The notes: a model not told the origin generated them from the letters alone. 64,000 nucleotides of DNA from Legionella waltersii (GCF_001468085.1 NZ_LNZB01000056.1:215045-279044); one strand, 5' to 3'; positions 25,150 to 36,683 are shown, numbered from the stretch's first letter. Made by a program: numbers and translations.

Positions 25150-27960
25150 ATGAGCAGTTCTGATCTGCAAAAAGAATGGGCTTCTTCCTACTTGTCTGGA
25201 GGAAGTATGGCTTACGTTGATAGCTTGTATGAGGACTATCTTGCTGATCCTAATTCCGTTACTGAAGAATGGCGCTCCATTTTTAGTGCTCTTCCAACAG
25301 TGAATGGATCCACAAAGGATGTTTCTCATAGAGATATTCGAGACTACTTTCTGCAAAATGCAGATAGAAAAATAAGCCAAGTGATTCAATCTGCTGATAG
25401 TCAACAATATCAAGTTGCAAATTTAATTAATGATTTTAGATTATTAGGACATTTAGCTGCAAAACTGGATCCTTTAGGTATGACAGTGCGTCCACCGGTT
25501 CCAAGGTTAGAGTTGTCCTATCATAATTTAGATAATGTGGATAAAAATAGAACTTTCTTTGCAGGTACTAGTTTTAATGGTCCTGAAATGGCTTTGGAAG
25601 ACATTTATTCAGCCTTAAAAGAAACCTATTCTGGTAGCATTGGAATAGAGTACATGCATATGTCTGATACTCAAGCCACTGAGTGGATACAACATAGAAT
25701 GGAATCTGTACGCGGTCGCCCAGCCTTTGATTCAAAACAAAAATTGCGCATATTGAAAGACTTAATAGCGGCAGATGGTTTGGAACGCTATCTAGGAACT
25801 CGTTATGTGGGACAGAAGCGCTTCTCATTAGAAGGTGGAGATTCATTAATTCCAATGATGAATGAAATTATCCGCAAGGCAGGACAAGAGGGTGTAAAAG
25901 AATTGGTCATTGGAATGGCTCATAGAGGTCGTTTGAACGTGCTGGTAAACGTTCTCGGAAAAGAACCCGGAATATTATTCCAAGAATTCGAAGGGAAAAT
26001 TAAATACGACAGAACAGGAGATGTGAAATATCATCTTGGTTTCTCATCGGATATTAAAACTGAATCAGGTGCTATTGTGCACTTGGCATTAGCATTTAAC
26101 CCTTCGCATTTGGAAATTATTGGCCCAGTAGTCGAAGGATCCGTTCGCTCTAGATTGGGGCGCCGGCATGACTTGGAGAAAAAGGATAAAGTAATTCCAG
26201 TAGTGATCCATGGGGATGCTGCATTCGCAGGTCAAGGTGTGGTCATGGAAACGTTCAATTTTTCCCAGGCAAGAGGGTATTGCACTGGTGGTACAGTCCA
26301 TATTGTCATTAACAATCAGATAGGATTTACTACCAGTAATCCTTTGGATGCTCGTTCTACAACCTACTGCACGGATGTTGCAAAAATGGTTGAAGCACCA
26401 GTCATTCATGTGAACGGCGATGATCCAGAAGCGGTAGTCTTTGCTACCCAATTAGCATTCGATTTTAGAATGAAATTTAAGCGTGATGTAGTGATTGATT
26501 TAGTCTGTTACAGACGTCAAGGACATAATGAAGCCGATGAACCCGCTGTTACTCAACCTACAATGTACAAAAAAATTAAATCCATGCAGGCTTTGCGTGA
26601 GATATATGCACAACAACTCATCGATGAAAAACTACTCACACAAGGTGATGCAGATAAACTCGTTGAATCCTACAGAGATGCTCTCGACAAAGGCAAAGCC
26701 ATCGTCGAATTAGTCCATGAAGACTATGAAGGTAAATACATATTAGACTGGGCGCCTTATATCAATGCAAAGTGGACTGATAAAGTAGATACTACAATAA
26801 CTCCAAAGTTGCTTGAAAAGTTAACAAAACAACTGCATAAACTGCCAGAGGGATTTAAATTACATCCTGTAGTGGATAGATTGTTGCAAGAACGCACTAA
26901 AATGACAGCAGGCGAAATTTTAATGAACTGGGGTTATGCAGAAACGTTAGCCTATGCCAGCTTACTGGATGAAGGGTTCGGTGTTAGGATTTCAGGACAA
27001 GACAGTGGTAGAGGAACTTTTGCACATCGACATGCAGTGCTTCATGATATAGAAACTGCAGAAACTTTTGTTCCCCTAGAACACATTACAAATAATTCCA
27101 AGCGTTCATTCGCGGTTATCGACTCCGTTCTTTCTGAAGAAGCGGTTTTGGCATTTGAATATGGCTTTGCATCCTCTGAGCCTTCTTACCTGGCGATCTG
27201 GGAAGCCCAATTCGGTGACTTTGCCAATGGAGCCCAAGTCGTTATCGATCAGTTTATAAGTTCTGGAGAGCAGAAATGGGGGCGATTATGCGGACTAGTG
27301 ATGCTATTGCCACATGGGTATGAAGGCCAAGGACCAGAACATTCATCCGCGCGGTTGGAGAGATACATGCAATTGTGTGCTCAACATAATATGCAAGTGT
27401 GCACACCAACAACACCTGCGCAAATTTTTCATTTATTAAGGCGACAAGTCATACGAAATTTCCGTAAGCCATTAATTGTGATGACTCCTAAGAGCTTGCT
27501 CCGCCATAAATTAGCGGTGTCACCTTTAGAAGATTTATTTAAAGGTAAATTCTATACGGTAATTCCTGAGGTAGATCCTTTAACGCCGCAAAAGGTGACT
27601 AAAGTCGTATTGTGTTGTGGTAAGGTATACTATGATCTACTACAAGCTAGGCGTGATAAGAAGTTAGATCATGTAGCCATTGTGCGCATAGAACAATTGT
27701 ATCCATTTCCGAAGAAAGCACTTATCGCAGAACTGGATAAATATCCACAAGCTAAAGAAGTGATTTGGTGCCAAGAAGAACCACAGAACCAAGGGGTATG
27801 GTTCTCTTCGCAGCATAATATGCGTGATTGCTTGAAGTCTGATCAGACATTAAACTATGCCGGTCGAGAGTTTGCAGCTGCTCCCGCTGTTGGAAGCGCT
27901 GCCTTGCATGCTAAACAGCAAGCTGAATTAGTTGAGCAAGCTTTATTTGGAAATAAATAA
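25150..27960 (+). CDS. sucA: 2-oxoglutarate dehydrogenase E1 component SucA
   Basis: A 936-residue thiamine-diphosphate enzyme that decarboxylates 2-oxoglutarate and passes the succinyl group to SucB. I start it at the ATG at 25,150 with GGAG 9 bases upstream, not the TTG at 25,135. It has the N-terminal E2-binding segment ([19 protein letters not shown]), [14 protein letters not shown], the diphosphate-binding [15 protein letters not shown] to NNQIGFTT, and the E1-specific [20 protein letters not shown]. It lies 57 bases after sdhB. Confidence 0.97.
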   Translation: MSSSDLQKEWASSYLSGGSMAYVDSLYEDYLADPNSVTEEWRSIFSALPTVNGSTKDVSHRDIRDYFLQNADRKISQVIQSADSQQYQVANLINDFRLLGHLAAKLDPLGMTVRPPVPRLELSYHNLDNVDKNRTFFAGTSFNGPEMALEDIYSALKETYSGSIGIEYMHMSDTQATEWIQHRMESVRGRPAFDSKQKLRILKDLIAADGLERYLGTRYVGQKRFSLEGGDSLIPMMNEIIRKAGQEGVKELVIGMAHRGRLNVLVNVLGKEPGILFQEFEGKIKYDRTGDVKYHLGFSSDIKTESGAIVHLALAFNPSHLEIIGPVVEGSVRSRLGRRHDLEKKDKVIPVVIHGDAAFAGQGVVMETFNFSQARGYCTGGTVHIVINNQIGFTTSNPLDARSTTYCTDVAKMVEAPVIHVNGDDPEAVVFATQLAFDFRMKFKRDVVIDLVCYRRQGHNEADEPAVTQPTMYKKIKSMQALREIYAQQLIDEKLLTQGDADKLVESYRDALDKGKAIVELVHEDYEGKYILDWAPYINAKWTDKVDTTITPKLLEKLTKQLHKLPEGFKLHPVVDRLLQERTKMTAGEILMNWGYAETLAYASLLDEGFGVRISGQDSGRGTFAHRHAVLHDIETAETFVPLEHITNNSKRSFAVIDSVLSEEAVLAFEYGFASSEPSYLAIWEAQFGDFANGAQVVIDQFISSGEQKWGRLCGLVMLLPHGYEGQGPEHSSARLERYMQLCAQHNMQVCTPTTPAQIFHLLRRQVIRNFRKPLIVMTPKSLLRHKLAVSPLEDLFKGKFYTVIPEVDPLTPQKVTKVVLCCGKVYYDLLQARRDKKLDHVAIVRIEQLYPFPKKALIAELDKYPQAKEVIWCQEEPQNQGVWFSSQHNMRDCLKSDQTLNYAGREFAAAPAVGSAALHAKQQAELVEQALFGNK

Positions 27961-27991
27961 CTTAAACAAACTTATAAGAGAAGGTATCACC

Positions 27992-29206
27992 ATGTCCATT
28001 GAAGTCAAAGTACCTGTTCTACCAGAATCCGTGGCAGATGCTACGGTTGCTACATGGCATAAAAAAGCTGGGGATAAAGTCGCGAGAGATGAAAACTTAG
28101 TTGATTTAGAAACAGATAAAGTGGTACTTGAAGTGCCTTCTCCTGTGGATGGAGTGTTAAGTGAGATACTGTTTAACGTCGGTGACACAGTAGGTTCTGG
28201 AGAGCTATTGGCAAAAATTTCTGCTGGGGAAGCTGCTACAGCACCTGTTACCACTCCAGTTAAAGAAGAAAAAACAGCATCGAAAGAAGAGTCCGTAGCT
28301 CTAAACGAAGACAAATCGACAAGCCCAGTAGTGCGAAGAATGTTAGCTGAAAACGATTTATCTCCAGCACTAATACAAGGAACGGGTAAAGATGGTCGCA
28401 TCACCAAAGAGGACGTGATCGCTTATATAGAAACAAATAGAGGCAAACCTACTTCAGCTTCTGAACCAGCCAAAGATATAGGTGTTAAATCAACTCCTAT
28501 GAGTACTCGGGAAGAAAAACGTGTTCCTATGACTCGATTAAGAGCAAAAATTGCAGAACGTTTATTGCAAGCTCAACACAATGCGGCAATGTTAACGACC
28601 TTTAATGAAGTGAACTTAAAAGCAGTTATGGATGTGCGAGCTCAATACAAAGATCAATTTGAGAAAAAGCATGGAGTGAAATTAGGGTTTATGTCCTTTT
28701 TCACTAAAGCGGTCGTTGAATCATTAAAACGATTCCCAGCAGTAAATGCTTCGATTGATGGGCAGGATATTGTTTATCATGGATTCTACGATATAGGTAT
28801 CGCAGTTTCGACTGAGAGGGGTCTTGTTGTGCCTGTAGTAAGAGATGCTGATCAGTTGAGTATGGCTGAAATTGAATTGGCTATTAATGATGCTGCAGCA
28901 AAAGCAAGAACTGGAAAATTATCCATGGAAGAAATGCAGGGTGGAACATTTACCATTACTAACGGCGGTGTATTTGGTTCCTTGCTCGCAACACCAATCA
29001 TCAATCCCCCACAAACTGGTATTTTAGGAATGCACAAAATCGAAGAGCGACCCGTTGTTGAAAAAGGACAAATCGTTATTCGCCCAATGATGTATGTTGC
29101 TTTATCGTATGATCATCGCTTAATCGACGGCAAGGATTCAGTACAATTTTTAGTAAGTGTGAAAGAACTATTAGAGGATCCATCCCGTCTATTACTAAAT
29201 GTATAA
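27992..29206 (+). CDS. sucB: Dihydrolipoamide succinyltransferase E2 component SucB
   Basis: A 404-residue core of the 2-oxoglutarate dehydrogenase complex. Its domains in order are a lipoyl domain with [11 protein letters not shown] (the lipoylated Lys near 43), an E3-binding domain ([15 protein letters not shown], near 108), and the catalytic acyltransferase domain ending [13 protein letters not shown] (His and Asp of the active site). The ATG at 27,992 has AGAAGG upstream. The lpd gene for E3 is not in this cluster. Confidence 0.97.
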   Translation: MSIEVKVPVLPESVADATVATWHKKAGDKVARDENLVDLETDKVVLEVPSPVDGVLSEILFNVGDTVGSGELLAKISAGEAATAPVTTPVKEEKTASKEESVALNEDKSTSPVVRRMLAENDLSPALIQGTGKDGRITKEDVIAYIETNRGKPTSASEPAKDIGVKSTPMSTREEKRVPMTRLRAKIAERLLQAQHNAAMLTTFNEVNLKAVMDVRAQYKDQFEKKHGVKLGFMSFFTKAVVESLKRFPAVNASIDGQDIVYHGFYDIGIAVSTERGLVVPVVRDADQLSMAEIELAINDAAAKARTGKLSMEEMQGGTFTITNGGVFGSLLATPIINPPQTGILGMHKIEERPVVEKGQIVIRPMMYVALSYDHRLIDGKDSVQFLVSVKELLEDPSRLLLNV

Positions 29207-29225
29207 TAATCAAATTTAACCGCAG

Positions 29226-29253
29226 ACCCGCATTGACGGGTTTTGCTATTTTT
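29226..29253 (+). terminator. Weak hairpin between sucB and sucC
   Basis: ACCCG-cattga-CGGGT (29,226-29,241) is followed by TTTGCTATTTTT in the 61-base gap. The stem is only 5 bp, so at most it would reduce read-through from sucB into sucC, or mark the 3' end of a processed transcript. Confidence 0.4.
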
Positions 29254-29267
29254 AAAAGGTAATGAGA

Positions 29268-30431
29268 ATGAATTTACATGAATATCAAGCAAAACAATTA
29301 TTCGCGAGTTACGATCTGCCTGTTCCCAAAGGAGAGGTAGCTTATCATGTTGATGATGCTTTACAGGTAGCTTCGCAATTATCAACTCCTCGGTGGGTAG
29401 TGAAAGCTCAAGTTCATGCTGGCGGTAGAGGAAAAGCAGGTGGGGTAAAGCTGGTATCTACCAAAGAAGAACTGGCTGCAGCTGCTAAATCATTACTAGG
29501 CACTCGATTGGTTACTTATCAAACAGATGCACATGGACAACCTGTGAATGCCCTGTTGATCGAAGAAACCTGTGATATTGATAGAGAACTTTATCTAGGG
29601 GCTGTTGTTGATCGCTCTACTCGACGAGTTGTATTTATGGCTTCAACTGAGGGTGGGGTTGAAATTGAGAAAGTAGCAGAAGAGACCCCTGAGAAAATTG
29701 TTAAGATCATCGTAGATCCTTTAGTCGGAGTAATGCCATTTCAATGCAGGGAAACTGCGTTTAAATTGGGCTTGAAAGATGATCAGATAAAACAATTTAC
29801 TCATTTAATGTTAGGTTTGGGTAAGATGTTTGAAGAGTGTGATCTGAGCTTGCTTGAAATTAACCCATTGGTGGTTACTAAAACAGGCCAATTAATCTGC
29901 CTGGACGGAAAAATCAATATAGATGGCAACGCCTTGTATAGACAACCTAAATTAAAAGCGATGCGTGATGTGTCTCAAGAAGATGCCAGAGAAAATAGAG
30001 CCAGTGATTGGGAACTTAATTATATTCCTCTTGATGGAACAATTGGTTGCATGGTGAATGGTGCAGGATTGGCAATGGCAACCATGGATGTGATTAAACT
30101 TCATGGTGGTGAGCCCGCTAATTTCTTAGATGTCGGGGGTGGTGCTACCAAGGAACGGGTCAGTGAAGCATTGAAAATTATTGTATCTGATGAAAAAGTG
30201 AAAGGAATATTAGTGAATATTTTCGGCGGAATCGTACGTTGCGATTTGATTGCGGACGGTATTCTCGCTGCAGTGAAAGAAGTGGACGTTAAAATCCCCG
30301 TAGTTGTTCGATTAGAAGGGAATAATGCTCAATTGGGCGCAGATATTTTGAACAAAAGTGATTTAAATGTCATTGCCGCAACTGGTTTAACCGATGCAGC
30401 GAAAAAAATTGTAGCGGCAGTTTCTAAATAA
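29268..30431 (+). CDS. sucC: Succinyl-CoA synthetase (ADP-forming) beta subunit SucC
   Basis: A 387-residue ATP-grasp subunit. The start is the second ATG ([12 protein letters not shown], 29,268), with AGGT upstream. Visible features are [16 protein letters not shown] (nucleotide binding), LEINPLVVT (metal site) and [10 protein letters not shown] near the C terminus. With SucD it makes succinate and ATP or GTP from succinyl-CoA. Confidence 0.97.
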   Translation: MNLHEYQAKQLFASYDLPVPKGEVAYHVDDALQVASQLSTPRWVVKAQVHAGGRGKAGGVKLVSTKEELAAAAKSLLGTRLVTYQTDAHGQPVNALLIEETCDIDRELYLGAVVDRSTRRVVFMASTEGGVEIEKVAEETPEKIVKIIVDPLVGVMPFQCRETAFKLGLKDDQIKQFTHLMLGLGKMFEECDLSLLEINPLVVTKTGQLICLDGKINIDGNALYRQPKLKAMRDVSQEDARENRASDWELNYIPLDGTIGCMVNGAGLAMATMDVIKLHGGEPANFLDVGGGATKERVSEALKIIVSDEKVKGILVNIFGGIVRCDLIADGILAAVKEVDVKIPVVVRLEGNNAQLGADILNKSDLNVIAATGLTDAAKKIVAAVSK

Positions 30432-30492
30432 AATAATTGAGCTTATTTGGCAATAGTACGTGCTGAAATGCCATTAAATAAAGAGGTTAAGA

Positions 30493-31368
30493 ATGAGTGT
30501 ATTAGTAAATAAGCAGACGAGAGTATTGTGCCAGGGCTTTACTGGTAAGCAAGGTACATATCATACCGAGCAAGCATTAGCTTATGGTACCAAAATGGTG
30601 GGTGGTGTAACTCCAGGCAAAGGAGGACAAACGCATTTGGGACTACCTGTGTTCAATACCATGCGTGAAGCAGTTGAAGAAACAAAAGCAGAAGCTAGTG
30701 TTATTTACGTGCCTGCCCCATTTTGCAAAGACTCCATTTTAGAAGCTGCGGAAGCTGGCGTGAAATTAATTGTTTGCATTACTGAAGGTGTTCCAGTATT
30801 GGATATGTTACAAGTAAAAGTGTATATAGAGAATAACACTCAAGCACGTTTAATCGGTCCAAACTGCCCTGGTATAATTACTCCAGGTGAGTGCAAGATC
30901 GGGATCATGCCAGGGAATATTCATTTGCCTGGAAAAGTAGGCATAGTTTCGCGTTCAGGCACATTGACCTATGAAGCAGTAAAACAAACCACGGACAAAG
31001 GATTTGGACAAAGTACTTGTATCGGAATCGGTGGTGATCCAATACCTGGAACTAATTTTATCGACGCCCTGACTCTGTTTGAAAAAGATCCTCAAACAGA
31101 AGCCATTATTATGGTAGGTGAAATTGGTGGATCGGCAGAAGAAGAAGCTGCTGAATACATTAAGCACCATGTTAAGAAACCTGTGGTATCCTACATCGCA
31201 GGGGTTACTGCACCAGCTGGTAAACGTATGGGACATGCTGGAGCTATTATATCAGGCGGTAAAGGTACTGCAGCGGAAAAATATGCTGCTCTAGAATCTG
31301 CTGGCGTAAGAACAGTTCGTTCTCCAGCTGATTTAGGAGATGCAGTAGCTGAAGTTACTGGTTGGTAA
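30493..31368 (+). CDS. sucD: Succinyl-CoA synthetase (ADP-forming) alpha subunit SucD
   Basis: A 291-residue CoA-binding subunit. It has the N-terminal [25 protein letters not shown], and the phosphohistidine loop [14 protein letters not shown] (His near 248). AGAGG lies upstream of the ATG. Last gene of the TCA cluster; pdxH follows after 51 bases. Confidence 0.97.
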   Translation: MSVLVNKQTRVLCQGFTGKQGTYHTEQALAYGTKMVGGVTPGKGGQTHLGLPVFNTMREAVEETKAEASVIYVPAPFCKDSILEAAEAGVKLIVCITEGVPVLDMLQVKVYIENNTQARLIGPNCPGIITPGECKIGIMPGNIHLPGKVGIVSRSGTLTYEAVKQTTDKGFGQSTCIGIGGDPIPGTNFIDALTLFEKDPQTEAIIMVGEIGGSAEEEAAEYIKHHVKKPVVSYIAGVTAPAGKRMGHAGAIISGGKGTAAEKYAALESAGVRTVRSPADLGDAVAEVTGW

Positions 31369-31419
31369 TTAAAAACATCTAGTATCATTGTTGAGGATTG
31401 TTCTTTATCAGGGTGTATT

Positions 31420-32067
31420 ATGAGTAAATTTCGCAGTATAGCTGATATTAGGCGTGAGTATGGTGAGTTGCAACTCAATGAGGTTTCAGCTCAAAACGAT
31501 CCAATTGCTCAGTTTAAATTGTGGTTTGAAGACGTACTGCAAAATGAAAAGAACGATCCTACAGCAATGGTATTATCTACTGTGGATGAAAGGGGCTTTC
31601 CTGATTCCCGAGTAGTACTGCTAAAAGGCATTGAAGAAGGAAACTTTATTTTTTATACGAATTATTTAAGTATAAAATCGATCCAGTTGCAAAATACACC
31701 TTATGCTGCACTTAATTTTTATTGGCCTCAAATGGCTAGGCAGGTGCGTGTAAGAGGGCGAGTAAAAAAAGTCAGTGATGAGCAATCCGATCAATATTTC
31801 TCAACAAGGCCAGTCAAAAGCCAAATGAGTGCAGTAGTATCGCCTCAAAGTAAGGTCATTTCTGATCGAGGATATTTAGAGTCAGCATTAAATGAATTGA
31901 TCAAAGAATATGGTCAAGAACCAGTGTTGCGTCCCGAATATTGGGGGGGCTACATGGTCATTCCAGATGAAGTAGAGTTCTGGCAAGGGCGAGACAATCG
32001 ATTGCATGACCGTATTCATTATTATCGTGAAAGAGAGCATTGGCTCCATCGTCGTCTAGCTCCTTAA
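31420..32067 (+). CDS. pdxH: Pyridoxamine 5'-phosphate oxidase PdxH
   Basis: A 215-residue FMN enzyme that makes pyridoxal phosphate. The family plan is clear: [24 protein letters not shown] (FMN binding), [30 protein letters not shown] and the C-terminal [16 protein letters not shown] with WLHRRLAP. It may be read through from sucD or from its own promoter in the 51-base gap. Confidence 0.95.
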   Translation: MSKFRSIADIRREYGELQLNEVSAQNDPIAQFKLWFEDVLQNEKNDPTAMVLSTVDERGFPDSRVVLLKGIEEGNFIFYTNYLSIKSIQLQNTPYAALNFYWPQMARQVRVRGRVKKVSDEQSDQYFSTRPVKSQMSAVVSPQSKVISDRGYLESALNELIKEYGQEPVLRPEYWGGYMVIPDEVEFWQGRDNRLHDRIHYYREREHWLHRRLAP

Positions 32068-32598
32068 GCGGCAGAATTTGCCGGCAAATGGCCGGTTCAT
32101 TTTGATTAAAAAATGCTAGTTTTGATTGCCGCTTAGTTTCTCTCCTCAATTTCAATACTTATCGTCTAGCACTTAACAAAAGTGACTCTCACAATTTGTG
32201 ATATTTTTTATATCCTTCGAAACAGATTCTGTTCAAAACTAACAAAATTAATCTAAGTTACACTAGGATAAAAGCCCCATTTCAAGAGAAAACAAAATAT
32301 AACTCATTGATTTTGAATGAAAATAAAGTTGGCATGATGGTTGCTTGGTTTATTATGTAGTGAGCAGTAATGGTATGCTGATCTACAAAAAAGCACAGAA
32401 GATAAAAATTGTCAAAATTGCGTAAATATTTTATATGCGAATGTTGGAAGTGTGTTTAAGTCGTAAAATAGCTTTAAGTGTTGGAAAAAGTATTTGGAAA
32501 CAAACTAATTCGACACATAGCTTTATTATTTATCTTTTAGGAGTATGTGAGTTGAAAATTGGAAAGTTTATTTGGGATACATAAAAGAGGGTAATATT
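32068..32598. other. 531-base gap between pdxH and the letE-like gene
   Basis: Just after pdxH there is a small hairpin CCGGC-aaatg-GCCGG (32,081-32,095) followed by TTCATTTTGATT, a weak terminator candidate. The rest is A/T-rich with no convincing ORF on either strand. It probably holds the promoter region of the next gene; a -10-like TATAAT or -35 pair is not clear enough to call. Confidence 0.4.
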
Positions 32599-32967
32599 AT
32601 GAATGACATTACAGCCTTACTACCACATGTGAAATTACGATTTAATATAGAACATCCAAATTATGAAGAATGCTATTTATTTGGGTATGAGTGTGCAATA
32701 GCTGAGTTATCAGAAGATGATAATCCATTTCCTGAAGGATCCCAAGAAGCTGAACAATGGCAAGAAGGTTGGTGGGCAGGCTTTTATGAAGAAAAACCCT
32801 TATTTGATATGAGTTCTATGGATGAAATTCAATTGGATAAAGAAACAGCAGCTAATGATCAACAATATTGCCAAAAAAACAGCTTTCTTACCTTGGTATT
32901 TGAGATTAGCGGTGCGATAGCAGCTTCAGCAATAGTTGGATACCAATTACTAGAGCTTGTAGCATGA
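32599..32967 (+). CDS. letE: LetE-like transmission trait enhancer (RMF-like domain)
   Basis: A 122-residue acidic protein starting at the ATG at 32,599, with AGAGGG upstream. The central segment (CYLFGYECAIAE, NPFPEGS, QWQEGWWAGFYEE) has the spacing of ribosome modulation factor-like domains, and the C-terminal end has one hydrophobic segment (FEISGAIAASAIVGYQLLE). In L. pneumophila, as I recall, letE lies between the pdxH and fis genes, as here. LetE promotes the switch to the transmissive phase. The name rests on synteny plus the domain, not on an alignment. Confidence 0.6.
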   Translation: MNDITALLPHVKLRFNIEHPNYEECYLFGYECAIAELSEDDNPFPEGSQEAEQWQEGWWAGFYEEKPLFDMSSMDEIQLDKETAANDQQYCQKNSFLTLVFEISGAIAASAIVGYQLLELVA

Positions 32968-32977
32968 TCTTCGCATT

Positions 32978-33012
32978 CAATTGAAGAGCATCAGAAAATG
33001 CTTCTTCAATTG
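32978..33012. terminator. Strong hairpin between convergent genes
   Basis: CAATTGAAGAGCAT (32,978-32,991) and ATGCTTCTTCAATTG (32,998-33,012) pair with one bulge and a 6-nt loop, between the convergent letE-like and SseB-like genes. There is no long T-run, but the position suits a two-way terminator. Confidence 0.6.
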
Positions 33013-33035
33013 GATACAGGACAAGGTATACAAAC

Positions 33036-33425
33036 TTAATCCTTGAATAGCTTTAGGATCATGGATCGCATTCTTTCAATTTCTGAAGGATTAAACTCTT
33101 TATAGTGATCTGAACCTATATCTAGGCAAACGGTTACGTTTTCTCCTATGCCTTTAAGCAGATCGACTCCAGATAGCTTAAGTAGCTTTATTTGGCTTGC
33201 GATTTCTGCAGCCCAGCTATTTAAATAGCTCATTTCAGTAAATACCGGTAAATAGGTATTTTGTCCTTCTTTGATAAAAAGAACTTCGGGTTCTTCCTCA
33301 AGTGAATTTAATTCAATTGGAACAATAAAATTTGCTTTTATAAATTCTAGATAGGCTTTATTGGCTGCTTTGGACTCACCTTCGGATTTTAAAGCGGATT
33401 CCACCGCAAGACTAAGTGTGTTCAT
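33036..33425 (-). CDS. SseB N-terminal domain protein
   Basis: A 129-residue cytoplasmic protein with the SseB N-terminal domain pattern: LPVFTEMSYLNSWA, then LSGVDLLKGIGENVTVCLDIG and YKEFNPSEIERM near the C terminus. This domain occurs in enhanced serine sensitivity proteins and many uncharacterised proteins. The function is not known. The 301-base gap upstream (33,426-33,726) is shared with the divergent transporter gene and is A/T-rich, without further genes. Confidence 0.75.
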   Translation of the reverse strand: MNTLSLAVESALKSEGESKAANKAYLEFIKANFIVPIELNSLEEEPEVLFIKEGQNTYLPVFTEMSYLNSWAAEIASQIKLLKLSGVDLLKGIGENVTVCLDIGSDHYKEFNPSEIERMRSMILKLFKD

Positions 33426-33726
33426 AGAGGAGTTCTCTTAAAATCTAAAATTATACCTAAATACTCCTGGTAGTGCGAATGGAACTAAATCCCGACTGAA
33501 ACAAAAACCGAATTAATAGGTTAAGACTAGCGCTTAATTCAGTCATTGAATTCGGCAAAACTGTCTCATCATACTATTTAGGCATGAACTTAGGTGAATT
33601 TGAGCTAAATGTTGAAAAAAGCTTCAGTGCCAGTATAATGTAAAGCTGTGAGTACTGTTTTATTGATCGATACATGATAAAATAGTGCATTAATTGATCT
33701 TTTTGTCATATTTAAGAAGAGTGCTA

Positions 33727-35013
33727 ATGAACGAAATTAAAATGTCAAATGATGTAAATCAGAAAAATCACTTAGGGTTTGCATGGTTGGTTTGGGGGTT
33801 GGCTGCCGCTTTTTATTTTTCTGATTACATGGCTAGAGTTGCTCCAGGAGTTATGCATCGATTTTTGCAAATTGACTTCGGGATCAATGAAGCTGGATTT
33901 GGGATTTTAACAGCCTCTTTCTATATACCTTATATTTTGATGCAAATTCCAGTTGGTCTAACGGTTGATCGCATTAGTATTCGCTGGTTATTAACCATTA
34001 TGTCCATAATTACAGCCTTTGGATGTTGTGTATTTGGTTTAGCAAATGGATTATTTACTGCTTCGATCGGAAGAATGTTAATAGGATTTAGTGCTGCATT
34101 TGCTTTTGTGTGTTCATTAAGACTAGCAACTTCTTGGTTCCCACCAACAATGTTAGGTCTATTAGCCGGTTTAACTCAAGCCCTCGGGATGCTTGGAGCT
34201 GCTGCTGGTGAAGCACCTGTTTCATTTTTGGTGAGTAATGTCGGTTGGCGACATAGTATGCTGATTATTGCATTCCTCTTTATCGCCTTAGCTGGATTAT
34301 TGTATCAATTCATTCAAGATAAGCCTGGAGAACAAAGAAAGGAAATTAAATCAGTACAACAAGTTAGTATCTTCCAAAGTTTAAAGATTATTTTGTCCAG
34401 CAGACAAACGTGGCTTAATGCACTCTATGCAGGCTTTTTATTTGGACCAACTGCTGTAATTGGTGAGGCCATTGGTCCTGCTTACTTACAGTTTGGACGA
34501 GGACTAGGTGCTCATGCTGCGGCTTTTGCTACAGGTTTGATATTTATCGGCTGGGGTATAAGTGGACCCATATCAGGTTGGATTTCTGATAAAATCGGAC
34601 GTCGTAAACCATTGATGATTTTATCAGCACTATTTGGTGTAGTATTTACTTCAATCTATGTGTTTATCCCTGAGATGAGTGAAACAACGGCCTATTTGTT
34701 GTTTTTTGCATTTGGAGTCACTAATACAGGTGTGGCAATCGCCTATGCAGTATCAACAGAGATTCATAGTCGCTCAGTCATAGGAACTTGTATTGGGTTT
34801 ACTAATATGACTTCTATTTTCATAGGGGCATTATTTCAGCCATTAGTGGGTCGAATAATTGATATGGTTTCTGGTCCTAGAGCCTATAATGTAGAAACCC
34901 TACTCCTTTCTGATTTCCAAGCAGGCTTAAAATTATTGCCTCTCTGTTCTTTGGTCGCGTTAATATTGGCATTCACTGTGAAAGAAACCTATTGTAAGCC
35001 AATTAAAGAATAA
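33727..35013 (+). CDS. Major facilitator superfamily transporter
   Basis: A 428-residue protein with 12 predicted membrane segments. I take the ATG at 33,727 (AGAAGAG upstream) over the TTG at 33,694. The loop GLTVDRISIRW (motif A, near 80) and GWISDKIGRRKPLM in the second half are typical. The N-terminal FYFSDYMARVAPGVM resembles the anion:cation symporter and Pht-like transporters common in Legionella; the substrate is unknown. Confidence 0.8.
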   Translation: MNEIKMSNDVNQKNHLGFAWLVWGLAAAFYFSDYMARVAPGVMHRFLQIDFGINEAGFGILTASFYIPYILMQIPVGLTVDRISIRWLLTIMSIITAFGCCVFGLANGLFTASIGRMLIGFSAAFAFVCSLRLATSWFPPTMLGLLAGLTQALGMLGAAAGEAPVSFLVSNVGWRHSMLIIAFLFIALAGLLYQFIQDKPGEQRKEIKSVQQVSIFQSLKIILSSRQTWLNALYAGFLFGPTAVIGEAIGPAYLQFGRGLGAHAAAFATGLIFIGWGISGPISGWISDKIGRRKPLMILSALFGVVFTSIYVFIPEMSETTAYLLFFAFGVTNTGVAIAYAVSTEIHSRSVIGTCIGFTNMTSIFIGALFQPLVGRIIDMVSGPRAYNVETLLLSDFQAGLKLLPLCSLVALILAFTVKETYCKPIKE

Positions 35014-35027
35014 GATTCATAGTCATT

Positions 35028-35061
35028 AATATTGGGTGGAGCGGGAGCGATGCCCAATATT
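35028..35061 (+). terminator. Hairpin terminator after the transporter gene
   Basis: AATATTGGG (35,028-35,036) and CCCAATATT (35,053-35,061) form a 9-bp stem 15 bases after the stop. The following ATTAC is a poor T-run, so efficiency is uncertain. A second nested repeat follows at 35,085-35,118 (GCAATA/TATTGC outside GCTCTT/AAGAGC). Confidence 0.6.
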
Positions 35062-35217
35062 ATTACAAACATAAATCGATTGAAGCAATAGCGCTCTTTT
35101 AAGAGCAATCTTTATTGCATTTGTTTATCGCATAAATAGTCCATTTGCTGCTATACTTTCTCGAGCACTTCACTGCGCTAAAAAGGCTATTTGCATTTTA
35201 ATAACATGGAGAAAATA

Positions 35218-36672
35218 ATGAAAAAACTTACAGGATTAATCATTATCCTGGCTGTTTTAGTCCTTGGTGGTTATTATGGTATGGGAATGTTAACTGAACG
35301 TTCAGTTAAGAATACAGTCGAAGTAATTAACCAATCCAATGGTCTATTTGCCGATATTGAGCAATATAATAGAGGTTGGTTTAATTCAGATGCGACCATC
35401 AAATGGCGTTTACATATTCCTGAGCGGGTAGTTACAGACAGTGATGGCAACTCAAAAACAGTAGCGGCTCAAGATTACCAGATGGATATGCCTATTAAAA
35501 TCTATCATGGCCCATTCATTTTTGCTAACCATCATTTGAGTTTTGGAATGGGTTTTGCTCAAACTGTAATTCCTTTCCCCCAAACTTACATTCAGCAGTT
35601 TAATGAGTCTTTTTCGAATGATTCTGTTAAGCCACAATTGGATTTAAATATTTTTGTTAACTACTTAAATAAAAGTACAGTAGAACTGTCATTACCTTCT
35701 TTCAAGCTTATTTCTAAGGACGGAAGTGGTAATTTCAATTGGCTAGGCATGGAAAGCTCAACATCAATGTCTTCGAAGCTAAGCAAAATTGAAGGTGAGT
35801 TAGTATTTGATGGTATGAATTACTCTAAAGAAGACACCAAAGTGACTTTAGGTAAAGTAACCAGTGAATACAATCTTCACAAAACAACTTCTGGTTTATA
35901 CCTTGGTGAAGCAAACTTATCTTTGCCTTCTTTTGATGTTGCAGTAAAAGATAAAAAAATGTTTGAACTAAGTGACTTATCAGTTAATTCAAGCAGCGAT
36001 ATTGATGATAGTTTATTTAACACGCATTTTAGCGCTTCTTTAAAGTCAGTATTAGCTAATGGGCAAACTTTTGGTCCTGGCGAATTGGAGATTTCAGTTC
36101 GTAACTTGGATGCTGACGTGTTAGCAAAGATCAATCAACAAGCTAACTCAATGCAAAATGGTAGCGATGCAGAAAGACAACAAGCTTTAATGCAGTTACT
36201 GCCAGAAATTCCAAAGTTATTCACTAAGGGAGCTGAGTTTGAAATTTCTAAATTAAACTTTAAGTTGCCACAAGGTACTATCGATGGCAATTTATTAATT
36301 ACCTTACCAAAAGGGGACTCTACAAACCCATTTGAATTAATTCAAAAAACTCAAGGAAATGCTAAGTTAAAAGTGCCTGTTGCTGTAGTGAAGCAGTTAT
36401 TGCAACAAACTGTAATGCAGCAAATGGCGAATCAGCCCGATATGCAAAAGGCTTTAGTGGCTCAATTACAAGGGACTGACCAAGCCAATTCAACGCCTCC
36501 AACTCCAGAGAAGTTAGCTTCAATGCAAGTTGATAAGCAAATCGCTGAGTTTCAACAGGCTGGTTTTATCCAAGTTGATGGGGATGATTACACCGTTGAA
36601 GTAAGCTTAGAACAAGGAAAATTGACGGTTAATGGTAAGCCATTCGATCCAACTACTATGAAGTTTCAATAG
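35218..36672 (+). CDS. DUF945 (YdgA-like) family protein
   Basis: A 484-residue protein anchored by one N-terminal segment (KLTGLIIILAVLVLGGYYGMG). Start at ATG 35,218 with GGAGA upstream. It has the DUF945 opening (ERSVKNTVEVINQSNGLFADIEQYNRGWFNSDA) and a long beta-rich periplasmic part ending in VNGKPFDPTTM. Its likely place is the periplasmic face of the inner membrane; the molecular role is unknown. Confidence 0.82.
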   Translation: MKKLTGLIIILAVLVLGGYYGMGMLTERSVKNTVEVINQSNGLFADIEQYNRGWFNSDATIKWRLHIPERVVTDSDGNSKTVAAQDYQMDMPIKIYHGPFIFANHHLSFGMGFAQTVIPFPQTYIQQFNESFSNDSVKPQLDLNIFVNYLNKSTVELSLPSFKLISKDGSGNFNWLGMESSTSMSSKLSKIEGELVFDGMNYSKEDTKVTLGKVTSEYNLHKTTSGLYLGEANLSLPSFDVAVKDKKMFELSDLSVNSSSDIDDSLFNTHFSASLKSVLANGQTFGPGELEISVRNLDADVLAKINQQANSMQNGSDAERQQALMQLLPEIPKLFTKGAEFEISKLNFKLPQGTIDGNLLITLPKGDSTNPFELIQKTQGNAKLKVPVAVVKQLLQQTVMQQMANQPDMQKALVAQLQGTDQANSTPPTPEKLASMQVDKQIAEFQQAGFIQVDGDDYTVEVSLEQGKLTVNGKPFDPTTMKFQ

Positions 36673-36683
36673 TACGTTTACTA

